A stretch of 53,794 bases of DNA, from NCBI GenBank assembly GCA_965602635.1, contig CBFCZU010000003.1:1-53794 (forward strand), in the 5' to 3' direction. The position numbers were made by a program, and so were the translations under genes. This DNA comes from CBFCZU01 sp965602635 (lineage in GTDB: Bacteria > Planctomycetota > Phycisphaerae > SM23-33). Shown piece after piece: positions 8,884 to 18,176 of this stretch; position 1 is the first letter of the stretch, and the number at the start of each line of letters is the position of its first letter. A model generated the notes under the pieces. It saw only the letters and a program-made list of their open reading frames with translations. It did no database searches and was not told where the DNA came from.

Positions 8884-10188
8884 TCACGGGCTTGCCCGTT
8901 TCACATCCACACAGACCAGCTCGCCCTCGTGGCTGCGGCAGAAGACCGTTCCGCCGACCAGCACCGGCGGTGTCCAGCACTTGCCGGAGAGGACCTTCGC
9001 GCGGGCGAGCTGCTTGTAGCCCTCGGCCGAGGCCGCCGCGACGATCAGCTCGCCGGATGTCGTCAGGATGACGAGCTTCCCGTCGGCGGCCAGGAGAGAG
9101 CCCTTGAGCCTCGTGGCCCACTTGACCTTCCCGGTGGCGAACTCAATGCACTTGAGGCTGCTTCTTCCTCTCCGCACGTCCCCGTCGAAGCCGTAGAGCA
9201 TCCCGCCCAGCAGTACGCAACTGCTGAAGTGGTTGTTCATCTCATCGTTCTTCCAGACGGCCTTGGCCGAGTCGCCCTCGAACTTCAGGACGGCGCAGCC
9301 GGCGGAATAGGCCGACGAGATGAAGACCCTGTCGCCGGAGAAGATCGGATCGGCGCAGTTGTTGGGGAAGCTGGGCACCCAGGGATGCCGCCAGAGAACC
9401 TTCCCGTCGGCCAGGGTGGCGGCGACGATCTCCCTGCCGCCCATCAGGGCGACGCACTGCCGCTCGCCCGCCCGGAACAGCACCGGCGAGGAGTAAGCCG
9501 CTCCGCCCCGTGATTCGACCTGCCAGACGACCTTCCCGGTTGCCTTGTCGAGGGCCACCCCACCTTTGCCGGCATTGAGGACCAGCAGCTTGCCCACCAC
9601 CAGGGGCGAGCCGGCCAGCCCCCACCTGGCGGGGCGGAGCTTCATGTCCTTCTGGACGTTCTTCGACCACTTGGGCTTTCCGGTCATCACGTCAAGCGAC
9701 ATGATGTGCCCGGCGCGGCTGAAGGCGTAAGCCGCATCCCCGTCCAGCGTGGGGGTGGCGCGCGGGCCCGGGTGCGACCGGCCAGTCTCGCAGCGGTAGG
9801 GATGCTTCCAGATCACCCGGCCGGTGTCGGCGTCGAGGCAGTACACCGTGTCGATACCCTTGGCGTGGCCCATGGTGTACACGCGCCCGTCGCGGACGGA
9901 GACGGACGAGAAGCCCACCCCCACCCGGGCCTGCCAGAGCCGTTTGGGGCCCTCCTTTGGCCAGTCGGTTCGCCAGCCGGTCTCCCGGGAAATGCCGTTG
10001 CGATCCGGGCCCCGCCAGTGGGGCCAACTGGCATCGGGACGGGGAGCCTTCGCCCCAGCCAGGCAGACCACGCCGGCGGCAGGCAGACACAAGACGGCGA
10101 GGGCGGCCAGGAGTCGGCGAGCCGCCCCGCCTGCCGGCGGGCTCGTGCGGATGTCAGGTGCGGGGATCGGGTAATTCTCTCTCGACAC
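8884..10188 (-). CDS. PQQ-binding-like beta-propeller protein, secreted
   Basis: About 434 residues. A signal peptide (RRLLAALAVLCLPAAGVVCLAG) is followed by HWRGPDRNGIS, the entry motif of planctomycete PQQ-like propeller proteins, then repeated blades of the form G.VYC.D..TGRVIWK, DKATGKVVWQVES and FATGKVKWATR. These proteins are usually structural or scaffold propellers, not proven quinoprotein dehydrogenases. I chose GTG 10188 because GGGAGG (10195-10200) lies six bases upstream; the ATG two codons earlier (10194) touches that ribosome site. The start overlaps the end of the GT-C gene by 35 bases. The hairpin CCCGCC-TGCC-GGCGGG at 10126-10141 sits inside the signal-peptide codons. Its role in the polysaccharide locus is unknown. 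Confidence 0.85.
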   Translation of the reverse strand: MSRENYPIPAPDIRTSPPAGGAARRLLAALAVLCLPAAGVVCLAGAKAPRPDASWPHWRGPDRNGISRETGWRTDWPKEGPKRLWQARVGVGFSSVSVRDGRVYTMGHAKGIDTVYCLDADTGRVIWKHPYRCETGRSHPGPRATPTLDGDAAYAFSRAGHIMSLDVMTGKPKWSKNVQKDMKLRPARWGLAGSPLVVGKLLVLNAGKGGVALDKATGKVVWQVESRGGAAYSSPVLFRAGERQCVALMGGREIVAATLADGKVLWRHPWVPSFPNNCADPIFSGDRVFISSAYSAGCAVLKFEGDSAKAVWKNDEMNNHFSSCVLLGGMLYGFDGDVRRGRSSLKCIEFATGKVKWATRLKGSLLAADGKLVILTTSGELIVAAASAEGYKQLARAKVLSGKCWTPPVLVGGTVFCRSHEGELVCVDVKRASP

Positions 10189-11797
10189 AACCATCCTCCC
10201 AAAAACTGGTGACGGCCCGCCCCGCTTTCCGGGCATCGGGGGCGGCGGGGCGACCAGTGTAGCGGTACACGTGCCATCGTTGGCCCTCAAAAACACGCTC
10301 AAGCCGCTCGGATTGCTCCAGGGCCCGCTGCAGGGCACGGCGGAAGCCGGGCGAGCCTTCCGTCATGTCCATCACCGCCACGGACGCATCCGCGGCGTCG
10401 AGGGCGCCGTCCTCTTCCGTCGACGGCCTGACGACGCGCCGCTCGGTTAGGTAGTGAATGATGCTTATGTCGTCGCCCAGCACCGCAATCCGCCCTTCCG
10501 GCGGGCACAGCTCGCGCAGAAGCTCAGCCACGGGCAACAGCTCGGCGTGCCGGCCGTGGCGGATCACGTCGTAGTACCGCGGCGTGTGGCTGAGGTAGCT
10601 GTAGTACGTCGCATTGCGGAGCAGCCGCGGGGCGTTGAATCCCACGGCGAACACAACGAACGCCGTGGCGGTGATCAGGGGCGCCAGCCGGCGGGGACGT
10701 CTCTTCACGCGCCACGCAACGACCCACGTGACCGCCATAAGCCCCTCGATGGTCAGGTAGGCGATGAAGGGCAGGACCGGCAGCAGGTAGCGGGACCGGA
10801 CGGCGTTGGCGCCGCCAACCACGGCCAGGCCGGCCACGTTCAGGACCACACAGGCAATGGGCATCCTCCGCCCGCGCGTCCACGAGAAGGCGCCGCCAAT
10901 GACCAGGCACGCCGTTGCCAGGAGACCGAAGACGATGAAGCCCTTCTGCCCCGTCAGCATCTCGGCCATCGCGTAGGGAAAGGCCGCCAGGCCCTGGCCT
11001 AGCTGGCGGAGCATGTCCAGCACGGCCAGGTCCTGCAGCGACCTGGCGTACAGTGGCGTGGTCTCGGAGACGTGCATTCCCAGGAGATAGAACAGCCCCA
11101 CGCTCCCGGCCGCGACCGCCAGCAGTCCGCAGCCCAGGATGATGAGCCTCTTGCGGGAGATCCTCTCGGTGCGGTCCAGCAGCAGCCCGATGGCCATTGG
11201 CCCCACCGTCATCACGCCCGGTATGCGGACAGTCAGGGCGCCGACCGCCAGGGCGGCTGCGGCCAGCAGCCACCACGGGCTCCCGCCGCGGGCCCGCAGG
11301 GAGGCGCAGACGGCCGCCCAGAACAGCAGCGCGAAGGGGGCGTCGGTGAGGATTCGGTGGCAGCCTATGTAATAGGTGTACGAGAAGGCGCAGCACAGCG
11401 CCGCCGCCAGGGCCATCCGCGGGCTGGTCAGCCGGCTCATCGCCCGGTAGGCGAGCGCCACCGCGGCCATGCCGCAGACGGCCATGAAAAGGTTCGGCGC
11501 CCAGTACCCGCCGCCGAACATCAGCCGCAGGGCGGCCAGCATGATCGGCAGCCCTGGCGTGACGATGTTGGACGTCTCCCCGTTGAACTGATATCCCTGC
11601 CCGCCGGCCAGGGACCGGGCCAGCGTCAGGTACATCGCGCTGTCGGGGCTGGGCCACCACTTGCCGGTGACGCCGACCAGGTAGATCAGGGCGATGCACC
11701 CCGCCGCCAGGAGCAGGTGGCGTCTGCGCGGCGGAAAGGCGTCCAGCCGACCGGCTGGCGGAGGTGAGGCTTGAGAGTTTGTCGCCTTATCGGCCAT
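10154..11797 (-). CDS. GT-C (ArnT/PMT-like) membrane glycosyltransferase
   Basis: A 547-residue polytopic protein with roughly 10-12 hydrophobic helices through about residue 400 and a soluble C-terminal part. The first periplasmic loop (KWWPSPDSAMYLTLARSLAGG) carries the acidic D.A.Y signature of lipid-phosphosugar-dependent GT-C enzymes such as PMT (GT39) and ArnT (GT83). It would transfer a sugar from a polyprenyl-phosphate donor on the outer face of the inner membrane. The soluble tail (RIAVLGDDISIIHYLTERR) is typical of planctomycete GT39-like proteins. It overlaps the downstream PQQ gene by 35 bases. The ATG 11797 has only a weak GGTGG ribosome site. Acceptor unknown. Confidence 0.8.
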   Translation of the reverse strand: MADKATNSQASPPPAGRLDAFPPRRRHLLLAAGCIALIYLVGVTGKWWPSPDSAMYLTLARSLAGGQGYQFNGETSNIVTPGLPIMLAALRLMFGGGYWAPNLFMAVCGMAAVALAYRAMSRLTSPRMALAAALCCAFSYTYYIGCHRILTDAPFALLFWAAVCASLRARGGSPWWLLAAAALAVGALTVRIPGVMTVGPMAIGLLLDRTERISRKRLIILGCGLLAVAAGSVGLFYLLGMHVSETTPLYARSLQDLAVLDMLRQLGQGLAAFPYAMAEMLTGQKGFIVFGLLATACLVIGGAFSWTRGRRMPIACVVLNVAGLAVVGGANAVRSRYLLPVLPFIAYLTIEGLMAVTWVVAWRVKRRPRRLAPLITATAFVVFAVGFNAPRLLRNATYYSYLSHTPRYYDVIRHGRHAELLPVAELLRELCPPEGRIAVLGDDISIIHYLTERRVVRPSTEEDGALDAADASVAVMDMTEGSPGFRRALQRALEQSERLERVFEGQRWHVYRYTGRPAAPDARKAGRAVTSFWEDGCVERELPDPRT

Positions 11798-11910
11798 TAA
11801 GCCACCGCGGTCTCCGCGGCCCCAGGCGGGCCGAGACCGTGAGTAATTTATGGTCGCCCCCGGGCAGTTACAAGCATGGCGGGCGTCTCGGGTCGGGCAG
11901 GCAGCGCCGG

Positions 11911-12903
11911 CTATGTCGTCGCACCGGCCTCAACGCCCGGGCCGGCGGGCGGCAGGCAGCGCCAGATCACATAACCGGCCAGGGCCAGAATCACGTCCGC
12001 AAGCGTCTGGACGAGCCGCATCAACACGGCGGCCAGCGCCGCGCCGGCAGGGCCGATTACAGGGGCGAGGATGAGCATGAGCAGCCCCTCCTGGACGCCC
12101 AGCCCCGCCGGGGCGAAAAAGGCCACGAACCCGGCGATGCTGGCAATGACGATCGCGCAGGTGAAGATTGGCAGCGACCAGACGGGCGCGGCTGCGATCG
12201 ATCGGCCCATCAGCCAGTAGCCGACCCCCAGGACCAGGAACTGCCCCAGCATCACCGCCACGGGCGGGAGGTAGTCGCGGGCCTTGGGCAGCGAGGCAAG
12301 GGGCTGATACCGCAGCGCCCGCAGCAGGCGGTTGCCGACGGCGGCGAAGACCCGCGGATGGAGGCAGACCGCCCCCGCCGCCAGCAGCAGCAGGCACCAC
12401 AGCCAGGCCATCGGGAGCACCCGGGCGACCGGCTCCCAGAGTGTCAGGGGAATGGCCACCATGATTCCCAGGATGACCGAGAGGCCGTCGATGATGAAAA
12501 CGGTGCTGACCGCCGCCTGCCCGGCAACGCGGTAGCGGCGCAGCAGCACCACCATGCCGATCACGTTGCCGACCTTGCCGGGCAGGTACTTGGCGACCTG
12601 TGCCACCCACACCGAGGTCATCATCGGCACCCACCCCGGAAACGGGCAGAAGCGCCCCAGCAGCAGGCCGTAGTACACGAACGCCATCGCCTTGGCGGCC
12701 AGCACGGCCGCCGCCGCCAGCGCCAGCGTGGGGACGTCAACGCGAAGCTCGCCCCAGGAGACGTCGGCGAACTGCCTGGCCAGCGCCCGGGCGACGAAAA
12801 ACAGCACCGCCAGGAAGACGAGCCACTTGGCCAGCGTGGCAAGGACGGCCTTCGCCCCGCTGGGTCGCGGGCTGCGAGAGGATGGGGCCGGCGTTTCCGG
12901 CAT
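11911..12903 (-). CDS. Lysylphosphatidylglycerol-synthase-TM/flippase-like membrane protein
   Basis: A 330-residue polytopic protein with about eight hydrophobic helices and no soluble synthase domain. It matches the UPF0104/LPG-synthase transmembrane family: VAQVAKYLPGKVGNVIG in the first half and AGFVAFFAPAGLGVQEGLLMLIL in the second, the latter the most conserved stretch of the family. Such free-standing domains sit in many polysaccharide clusters and are proposed lipid or lipid-sugar flippases. It lies between the GT-C gene (113 bases downstream) and the sugar amidotransferase gene (35 bases upstream), all on the same strand. Substrate unknown. Confidence 0.85.
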   Translation of the reverse strand: MPETPAPSSRSPRPSGAKAVLATLAKWLVFLAVLFFVARALARQFADVSWGELRVDVPTLALAAAAVLAAKAMAFVYYGLLLGRFCPFPGWVPMMTSVWVAQVAKYLPGKVGNVIGMVVLLRRYRVAGQAAVSTVFIIDGLSVILGIMVAIPLTLWEPVARVLPMAWLWCLLLLAAGAVCLHPRVFAAVGNRLLRALRYQPLASLPKARDYLPPVAVMLGQFLVLGVGYWLMGRSIAAAPVWSLPIFTCAIVIASIAGFVAFFAPAGLGVQEGLLMLILAPVIGPAGAALAAVLMRLVQTLADVILALAGYVIWRCLPPAGPGVEAGATT

Positions 12904-12938
12904 CGGTCGCCACCGTGAACAGGAGCGCCTCGGGCCGC

Positions 12939-14075
12939 TCAGTTGAAGAATTTCTCGTACAGCAGCGGGGAAACCAACCTGAGCCGGGTGGCCGCCTTTA
13001 TCAGCGGCCGGGCGGCCCTGAGCATCGGGTAATACGTCCGGTAGTCATGAAGCGTCCGCCGCGGGGATTGCATGATCTCGTCAAACTGGCCCTGCGAGAG
13101 GCCGAGCCTGTCGATGCAGTGCTTGACGGCATCGGCTTCTATGGGAGGGGGCTCCTGAAGCTCGGCCAGGGCCTGGTCACGCGCCATCAGGCCCGAACGT
13201 ATCTGGGCCGAGAAGCCGATCTTCCGCTTGTCTATCCCGAACTTCCGCCACTGGAGGTACGAGAGCACGAAGTGCGTGTACACGGACTCGCAATGGTGCC
13301 CCCCGTAGTACGTCCAGTCCAGCTCTCGCTCCAGGATCCCGCGCGCCCTTTCCTTGCTGTAGTCGAAGTAGTTCAGGAACGGGACGACCTTGATGCGCTT
13401 GAGGTACGTGTACCACAGGAACCGCGACATGGTGAGATTTGGGAAGCTCTTCAGCCGCCCGCCAGGCCCGTGGACCCTGTAAACGTCGTTGATGTACCTG
13501 CTGTCCAGGTAGGACCAGCCCAGGGGGGCGACGCCCTCGGTGCGGAAGGAATGGCCGTTGAGTACAAACCTCACGCCTTCCTCGGCGGCCACCTGATGCA
13601 GCGTGGCGTGAATGGCCATGTCCGAGGGGGCCTCCGCGTCCGGGACCGAGGCCTTGAGAAAGGCCACCTGGAGGGCCCGGTACTCGTCCCAGTCGCAGTG
13701 AGTCTCCCTGAAGTCCACCTCCAGCTTGCCCACGGCCCTTTTCATGTTCTCCGTGGCGATGTCCGTGTCCCAGGTGTTGTTGAGGTGCACCGCCAGCGGC
13801 CTGAGGCCCAGCTCCCTGGACATGTACAGCGTGTAGGTGCTGTCGGTGCCCCCGCTGACGCCGATGATGCAGTCGTAGCGGCTTTTTCGCCCGGCGGCCT
13901 TGATCTTATCCGCCAGGCGGTCGAGCCGCTCCTGCCGGCCCTCGTCCAGCGGGTAGAGCGCGTCCAGCTTGTCGTGGATCTTGCAGAAGGTGCACTGGCC
14001 GCTCTCGTCAAACCTGATGCGGGGAATGGTGGTGTCCGAGACGCACCGGACGCACATGGTTCTACTGCTGCGCAC
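12939..14075 (-). CDS. N-acetyl sugar amidotransferase (WbpG/PseA-like)
   Basis: A 378-residue PP-loop ATPase. Cysteines at 8, 11, 28 and 31 (CVRC, CTFC) form a probable zinc ribbon, followed by the adenylating PP-loop SGGTDS (74-79). The later blocks LNNTWDTDIA, NGHSFRTEG and the Tyr/Trp-rich C-terminal half fit the N-acetyl sugar amidotransferase family (WbpG), which converts a sugar acetamido group to an acetamidino group. In Pseudomonas it takes ammonia from HisH/HisF-like partners; none is present in this window. The start is GTG 14075 with a GGAGGAAGGAG tract upstream; ATG 14057 is an alternative. The start overlaps the upstream GT2 gene by 14 bases, so the pair is probably translationally coupled. 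Confidence 0.85.
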   Translation of the reverse strand: MRSSRTMCVRCVSDTTIPRIRFDESGQCTFCKIHDKLDALYPLDEGRQERLDRLADKIKAAGRKSRYDCIIGVSGGTDSTYTLYMSRELGLRPLAVHLNNTWDTDIATENMKRAVGKLEVDFRETHCDWDEYRALQVAFLKASVPDAEAPSDMAIHATLHQVAAEEGVRFVLNGHSFRTEGVAPLGWSYLDSRYINDVYRVHGPGGRLKSFPNLTMSRFLWYTYLKRIKVVPFLNYFDYSKERARGILERELDWTYYGGHHCESVYTHFVLSYLQWRKFGIDKRKIGFSAQIRSGLMARDQALAELQEPPPIEADAVKHCIDRLGLSQGQFDEIMQSPRRTLHDYRTYYPMLRAARPLIKAATRLRLVSPLLYEKFFN

Positions 14076-15081
14076 GCTGGTCCGACTCTCCTTCCTCCGA
14101 CCCGCCGCTCGCCATCGCCCGCCCTGGGATGAGGGACCTGTTCCTCTCCATGTCGAACCACATCGCGAACAGACAGAACTGTATGGCGCTGATGCTGCAG
14201 AAGGCCCACGTCAGGGCGTTGATGGGCGGGATATTGCCGGTCACGGCCCACATCCAGATCATCCGGATGAACAGCACCACGGCGGCAAGGCCCAACAGCT
14301 TGCCCCCCAGGTAGAAGAACACCAGCGGGTGAAAATCGTGGATGACGTACTTCCTCCACATCCGCCAGCAGAACCGCCTGTAGATCATCCAGCTCATCTT
14401 GGGGATGACCTTCCACAACTGCATCTTCGAGTGCTCGCCGATGTTGTACACCGGGCGGAGAGGAACGTCCATCACCCTCATGTCGAAGACGTTCAGCCGG
14501 ACAAGCAGGTCGTTTGGATAGCCGTAACCCGGATACATCTCGTCCAGGTCAGCCGTCTCCAGGGCCTCCCGGCTGATGGCGGTGAAGCCGGTCTGCGAAT
14601 CGGCCACGTGCCAGTAGCCCGAGGCGATCTTCGTGAGCATGGACAGGAAGGCGTTGCCCAGGTAGCGGCGTCTGGGCATCATCTCCCATGCCCTGCGGTA
14701 ATAGAGGCGGTTGGCCTTGGCATAGTCGGCCCGGCCGGTGGCGACGGGCTCGACCAGCATGCGAAGCTGCTTGGGAGCCATCTGCCCATCGCCGGCCATG
14801 ACGGCCACGACGTCCATACTCCGCCGGACGGCCTCCTTGTAGCCGGCGAGAATGGCCGCACCCACTCCGCCGTTGGCCTCCAACTCGATCAGGGCGGTGC
14901 GGTCGGCCTGGCCGGAACTTGTCATGCGCTCCCGGACCACCTCGCACGTGGAGTCCGTGCTGGCGTCGTCCACCACCACGACGAGGTCCACGAAGCCCGG
15001 CATGGTGTCCAGCACCTTGCCGACCTGGTCCTGCTCGTTATAGCAGGGCACCACGACCGCTACTTTCTTGCCCTCAAACAT
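14062..15081 (-). CDS. Family 2 glycosyltransferase, DPM1/GtrB-like
   Basis: A 339-residue GT2 enzyme. The GT-A fold begins at once (VAVVVPCYNEQDQVG), with VVVDDASTDST and a metal-binding acidic motif at AVMAGDGQM. Two C-terminal hydrophobic helices (around YLGGKLLGLAAVVLFIRMIW and ALTWAFCSISAIQFCLFAMW) suggest a membrane-anchored polyprenyl-phosphate glycosyltransferase that makes the donor used by GT-C enzymes. That fits the GT-C genes in this locus. ATG 15081 is preferred over 15120 because it has GGAG upstream and begins exactly at the GT-A fold. The 222 bases between it and the next gene (15082-15303) show no gene. Confidence 0.88.
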   Translation of the reverse strand: MFEGKKVAVVVPCYNEQDQVGKVLDTMPGFVDLVVVVDDASTDSTCEVVRERMTSSGQADRTALIELEANGGVGAAILAGYKEAVRRSMDVVAVMAGDGQMAPKQLRMLVEPVATGRADYAKANRLYYRRAWEMMPRRRYLGNAFLSMLTKIASGYWHVADSQTGFTAISREALETADLDEMYPGYGYPNDLLVRLNVFDMRVMDVPLRPVYNIGEHSKMQLWKVIPKMSWMIYRRFCWRMWRKYVIHDFHPLVFFYLGGKLLGLAAVVLFIRMIWMWAVTGNIPPINALTWAFCSISAIQFCLFAMWFDMERNRSLIPGRAMASGGSEEGESDQRAQQ

Positions 15082-15303
15082 CTCTAGTCTCCACGGCCTG
15101 CTGGCATGCTGTTGCAGCAAAAGGGCTTACACGCCAACCGGGCCGCTGGAGCTACAGGCTGGCCGAGCTTGACGGATGCCTCGGAGATATGCAGGACAAT
15201 TCTGATTACGGGGCGACTGCTTTGCAACCCATTTGTCCGGTTTTTGCCCTCGGGCTGCCGCTGCCAGCCGCTGGCGGGGCCGCGGGGCGGCGCTGAGCCG
15301 GGG

Positions 15304-17040
15304 TCAGGCCTTCGGGCGCCGGGGCTCCGCAACGACAAGCGTCCAGGGCAAGGAGGAGCGAACGGTCTTGATCTCCGCGTGTTGGCCGACCCAGCGCAGG
15401 AACCCGCGTCTGGTCCAGTGCTGGATGTGCCCGGGCGTGTTGCCCAGGCTGCGCCAGTAGGCCCCCCTGAGCATGTTCATGATCCGCCACATGGGCTCGC
15501 GTGGCACGGTCACGATGATCCGCTGGCGGGCCACGCGCAGCAGCTCGCGCAGTCCCGCGTCAGGATCCTCCAGGTGTTCCAGCACCTCCGAGCACAGCAC
15601 GGTGTTGAAGGCGTCGTCGTCGAATGGGATGTGATATATGGAGCCTTCCACGCTCTCCAGCTCCGGGACGATCCTGCCCATTCGCTCGAAGCAGTCGGAG
15701 TCGATTTCGACGGCGACCACCCCCTGGCGGGTGATCCTGGGCGAGAGGAAGAGGTAGACGTCGCCTTCCCCGGTCCCCACGTCCAGGAGTTTGCCGTCGC
15801 TCTGGATCAGTTGCTCGTCCAGCCTGCGCAGGAAGCGCCCGATGAGCAGGCGGGAGACGGGGTTGCGGGTGGCGTACTTCTCCTGTAGCGGCTCGTCCCA
15901 CTTGGTGGATTCGTCCGTGCGGCCGCTTTCCGAGAGCGTCGGTCCACCCGTGAGAAGCGGCTTGCGAGAGCGGCGATAGCTCCTCCGCACCGCCCGGCGC
16001 CTGGAGAGATGGTTCAGCAAATCCAGCGTCCAGCCGGTCAGGTCGATGCACTCGGCCAACATCGCCTGCCGCTTGCGTTCCCACTCGGCCTTGAGTTGCG
16101 GCTCCGACAGCCAGGAGTCAAGCCGACCGAGAAGCTGGCCGAAACGCTCCGGCCTGACGCCGGCCGTGAGGCCGTAGCGGTGCTCGAGCTCCTCCAGCAC
16201 GGATAGCCGCCCGACGAAGGTGTTACACCGCAGCGAGGGCGTGCCCATGACCGCCGCCTCAATGGCCATGGTTTGACTGTCGCCGATGATCATCTCGGCG
16301 AAGGAGACCACATCGAGCATCCGGTGCGGGGGAGCAGGAACCAGGTGTTGGTGCAGCTCGCCCGGAACGTCGCCCTCGGCGCTGATGAAGATCCGCCCGT
16401 GCGGCTGCAGGCGGCGCATCAGCTCTCGAACCTGGACTATGCTCAGGCCCCTCTGGCCGATGTCATGATGGGCCTCCAGGGCCACAAGCCTGAGCAGGAA
16501 ATACTTCTCCCCCCGCTTGACGCCGAGAAGCTTCCGGACGCTGGGGTCGGGCTTGTACAGCCGCGGGTGCAGATAGGCCAGCTCGTGATATCCCGGATAT
16601 GTGAGGTGCTTCGGCCCGTAGGCCTCGTGCTCCAGGCTTCGCGGCGTGACGATGTAGTGGGCCGAGGGATAGGCCGACTTGGCGAACAGCGGCACCACCG
16701 CGGCGTCGTCCTCGCAGAAGACCACCGAGGTGGCCCCGGTCAGGCGCGACGCCGGGCCTATGACGATCGACGAGCCCACCATCAGGTCCACCGGGTGGCG
16801 GAGCACCAGTGAGATCACCCGGGCGAAGGCCTCGCAGGCCTCCATGCTCAGCGCAGCCAGCCCCCTGCCCCGGCGCTGGACGAGCTGATAGGGCCAGCCG
16901 GCATTGTCCAGCAGATCCAGCAGGCAATCCTTCTGCCGGGCGAGGATCTGGACCTCGTGTCCCGCGTCGCGCAGCGCCGTGATGACGTTCTTGAACAGGT
17001 GAAAGTGTGCAGGATGACCGAGATCGAAAAGCGTCCTCAT
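15304..17040 (-). CDS. Fusion: DUF354-type glycosyltransferase-like domain plus SAM methyltransferase
   Basis: A 578-residue two-domain protein. Residues 1 to about 345 match DUF354 proteins (MRTLFDLGHPAHFHLFKNV, then DMIIGDSQT-like SFAEMIIGDSQTM and SLRCNTFVG), which have a GT-B/UDP-GlcNAc-epimerase fold. After a basic linker (about 345-385, ending LSRRRAVRRSYRRSRK), residues of about 400-578 form a class I methyltransferase with LLDVGTGEGDVYL as motif I and SEVLEHLEDPD as the acidic post-motif. The reading frame is continuous and neither half shows damage. It overlaps the upstream epimerase gene by 4 bases (ATGA), so the two are coupled. A sugar-transfer-then-methylate role is inferred. Confidence 0.85.
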   Translation of the reverse strand: MRTLFDLGHPAHFHLFKNVITALRDAGHEVQILARQKDCLLDLLDNAGWPYQLVQRRGRGLAALSMEACEAFARVISLVLRHPVDLMVGSSIVIGPASRLTGATSVVFCEDDAAVVPLFAKSAYPSAHYIVTPRSLEHEAYGPKHLTYPGYHELAYLHPRLYKPDPSVRKLLGVKRGEKYFLLRLVALEAHHDIGQRGLSIVQVRELMRRLQPHGRIFISAEGDVPGELHQHLVPAPPHRMLDVVSFAEMIIGDSQTMAIEAAVMGTPSLRCNTFVGRLSVLEELEHRYGLTAGVRPERFGQLLGRLDSWLSEPQLKAEWERKRQAMLAECIDLTGWTLDLLNHLSRRRAVRRSYRRSRKPLLTGGPTLSESGRTDESTKWDEPLQEKYATRNPVSRLLIGRFLRRLDEQLIQSDGKLLDVGTGEGDVYLFLSPRITRQGVVAVEIDSDCFERMGRIVPELESVEGSIYHIPFDDDAFNTVLCSEVLEHLEDPDAGLRELLRVARQRIIVTVPREPMWRIMNMLRGAYWRSLGNTPGHIQHWTRRGFLRWVGQHAEIKTVRSSLPWTLVVAEPRRPKA

Positions 17041-18176
17041 GTTTTCGGCCTCCGTGAAACGGCCGCGCCTTGTGTCTCGATCAGCCTTGTGACAATCTTC
17101 TCGGCGCTATGGCCATCCCCGAAAAGATCCACAGGCCTGTCGGCGGGAAGCCCGGCCCCGGCGGCCTCGAAGTCCGCAACCGCCGCCAGGATTGTCTCAG
17201 GATCTGCGCCAACGACACGGTTGCAACCGGCTTCGACAAGTTCGACCCATTCCGTCTCCTCGCGAAGCGTCACGCAGGGCTTGCCGAACCAGAAGGCCTC
17301 CTTCTGCACTCCCCCCGAGTCGGTCAGGATCATCCGGGCGTCGCGCTCCAGCCGGATCATGTCAAGGTACGAAACGGGGTCTATGACGCGGACACGTCCG
17401 CCAAGCTTCTTCAGGGCGCTTCCCAGGGCCTTGCGCGTTCGAGGATGCAGCGGCAGGACGACGGGCGCGTCGATCCGTTCGAGGGCGGCGATGATGCCCG
17501 CCAGGCGGGCGGGGTCGTCGGTGTTCTCCGCCCGGTGGATCGTGCCCAGATAGTACGAGTTCGGCTTCAGCTCAAGCTGCCCAAGGAGGTCGCAGGCCCC
17601 CTCGGCCAGGGCGGCATTGAAGAGCACCGAGTCATACATCACGTCGCCGACCTTGCCGACGCCCCGGGTTATTCCCTCCTTGGCGAGGTTATCCACGGCC
17701 GCATCCGTCGGGCAGAACAGCAGCGTGGAAATACGGTCGGCCACGACGCGGTTGATTTCCTCTGGCATGCGACGATTGTAGCTTCGCAGACCGGCCTCGA
17801 CGTGAGCGATGGGAATGTTCAGCTTGGCCGCCGCCAGCGCGCCCGCCAGCGTCGAATTCGTATCGCCGTAAACCAGGACCCAGTCGGGCTTTTCCGCCAA
17901 CAGAACTCGCTCCAGGCGTTCCAGCATGGTGCCGGTCTGCAAGCCGCTCGGCCAGGAGCCGACCTCCAGATTGATCGCCGGCGCGGGGATCCGCAGCTCC
18001 TCGAAGAAGACCTTCGACATGTTGTCATCATAGTGCTGCCCGGTGTGAATGATGCATTCGCGCAGGCGGAGCTGCTTTCCGGCGGCGTTGAATGCGGCCA
18101 CGGCCCGGCTGATTGCGGCAGCCTTGATGAATTGGGGGCGGGCCCCGACTATCGTAATGACCTCTAGACGTTCCAT
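17037..18176 (-). CDS. wecB: UDP-N-acetylglucosamine 2-epimerase (non-hydrolysing), copy 1
   Basis: A 379-residue enzyme converting UDP-GlcNAc to UDP-ManNAc. Family blocks in order: VGARPQFIKAA, HTGQHYDDNMS, VYGDTNSTLAGA, HVEAGLRSYNRRMPEE followed by INRVV, TIHRAENTDD, LPLHPRTRK and TDSGGVQKEA. ATG 18176 starts exactly at the conserved fold; an in-frame start 21 codons upstream adds nothing family-like. It is 4-base coupled to the DUF354-methyltransferase fusion. The 170 bases upstream (18177-18346) separate it from the asnB pair and may hold a promoter. A second copy at 51151-52245 shares these motifs but differs in sequence, so they are not a recent duplication. Confidence 0.93.
   Translation of the reverse strand: MERLEVITIVGARPQFIKAAAISRAVAAFNAAGKQLRLRECIIHTGQHYDDNMSKVFFEELRIPAPAINLEVGSWPSGLQTGTMLERLERVLLAEKPDWVLVYGDTNSTLAGALAAAKLNIPIAHVEAGLRSYNRRMPEEINRVVADRISTLLFCPTDAAVDNLAKEGITRGVGKVGDVMYDSVLFNAALAEGACDLLGQLELKPNSYYLGTIHRAENTDDPARLAGIIAALERIDAPVVLPLHPRTRKALGSALKKLGGRVRVIDPVSYLDMIRLERDARMILTDSGGVQKEAFWFGKPCVTLREETEWVELVEAGCNRVVGADPETILAAVADFEAAGAGLPADRPVDLFGDGHSAEKIVTRLIETQGAAVSRRPKT

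Noticed and set aside
10126..10141. CCCGCC-TGCC-GGCGGG hairpin as a regulatory element
   Set aside because: It falls in signal-peptide codons rich in Pro, Gly and Ala, so composition alone can explain it; noted only in the gene entry.
11764..15087. Three plus-strand frames of 370-510 codons across the GT-C, flippase, amidotransferase and GT2 genes
   Set aside because: Antisense shadows: rich in R, P, G, Q and H without any motif, whereas the minus strand shows recognisable families.
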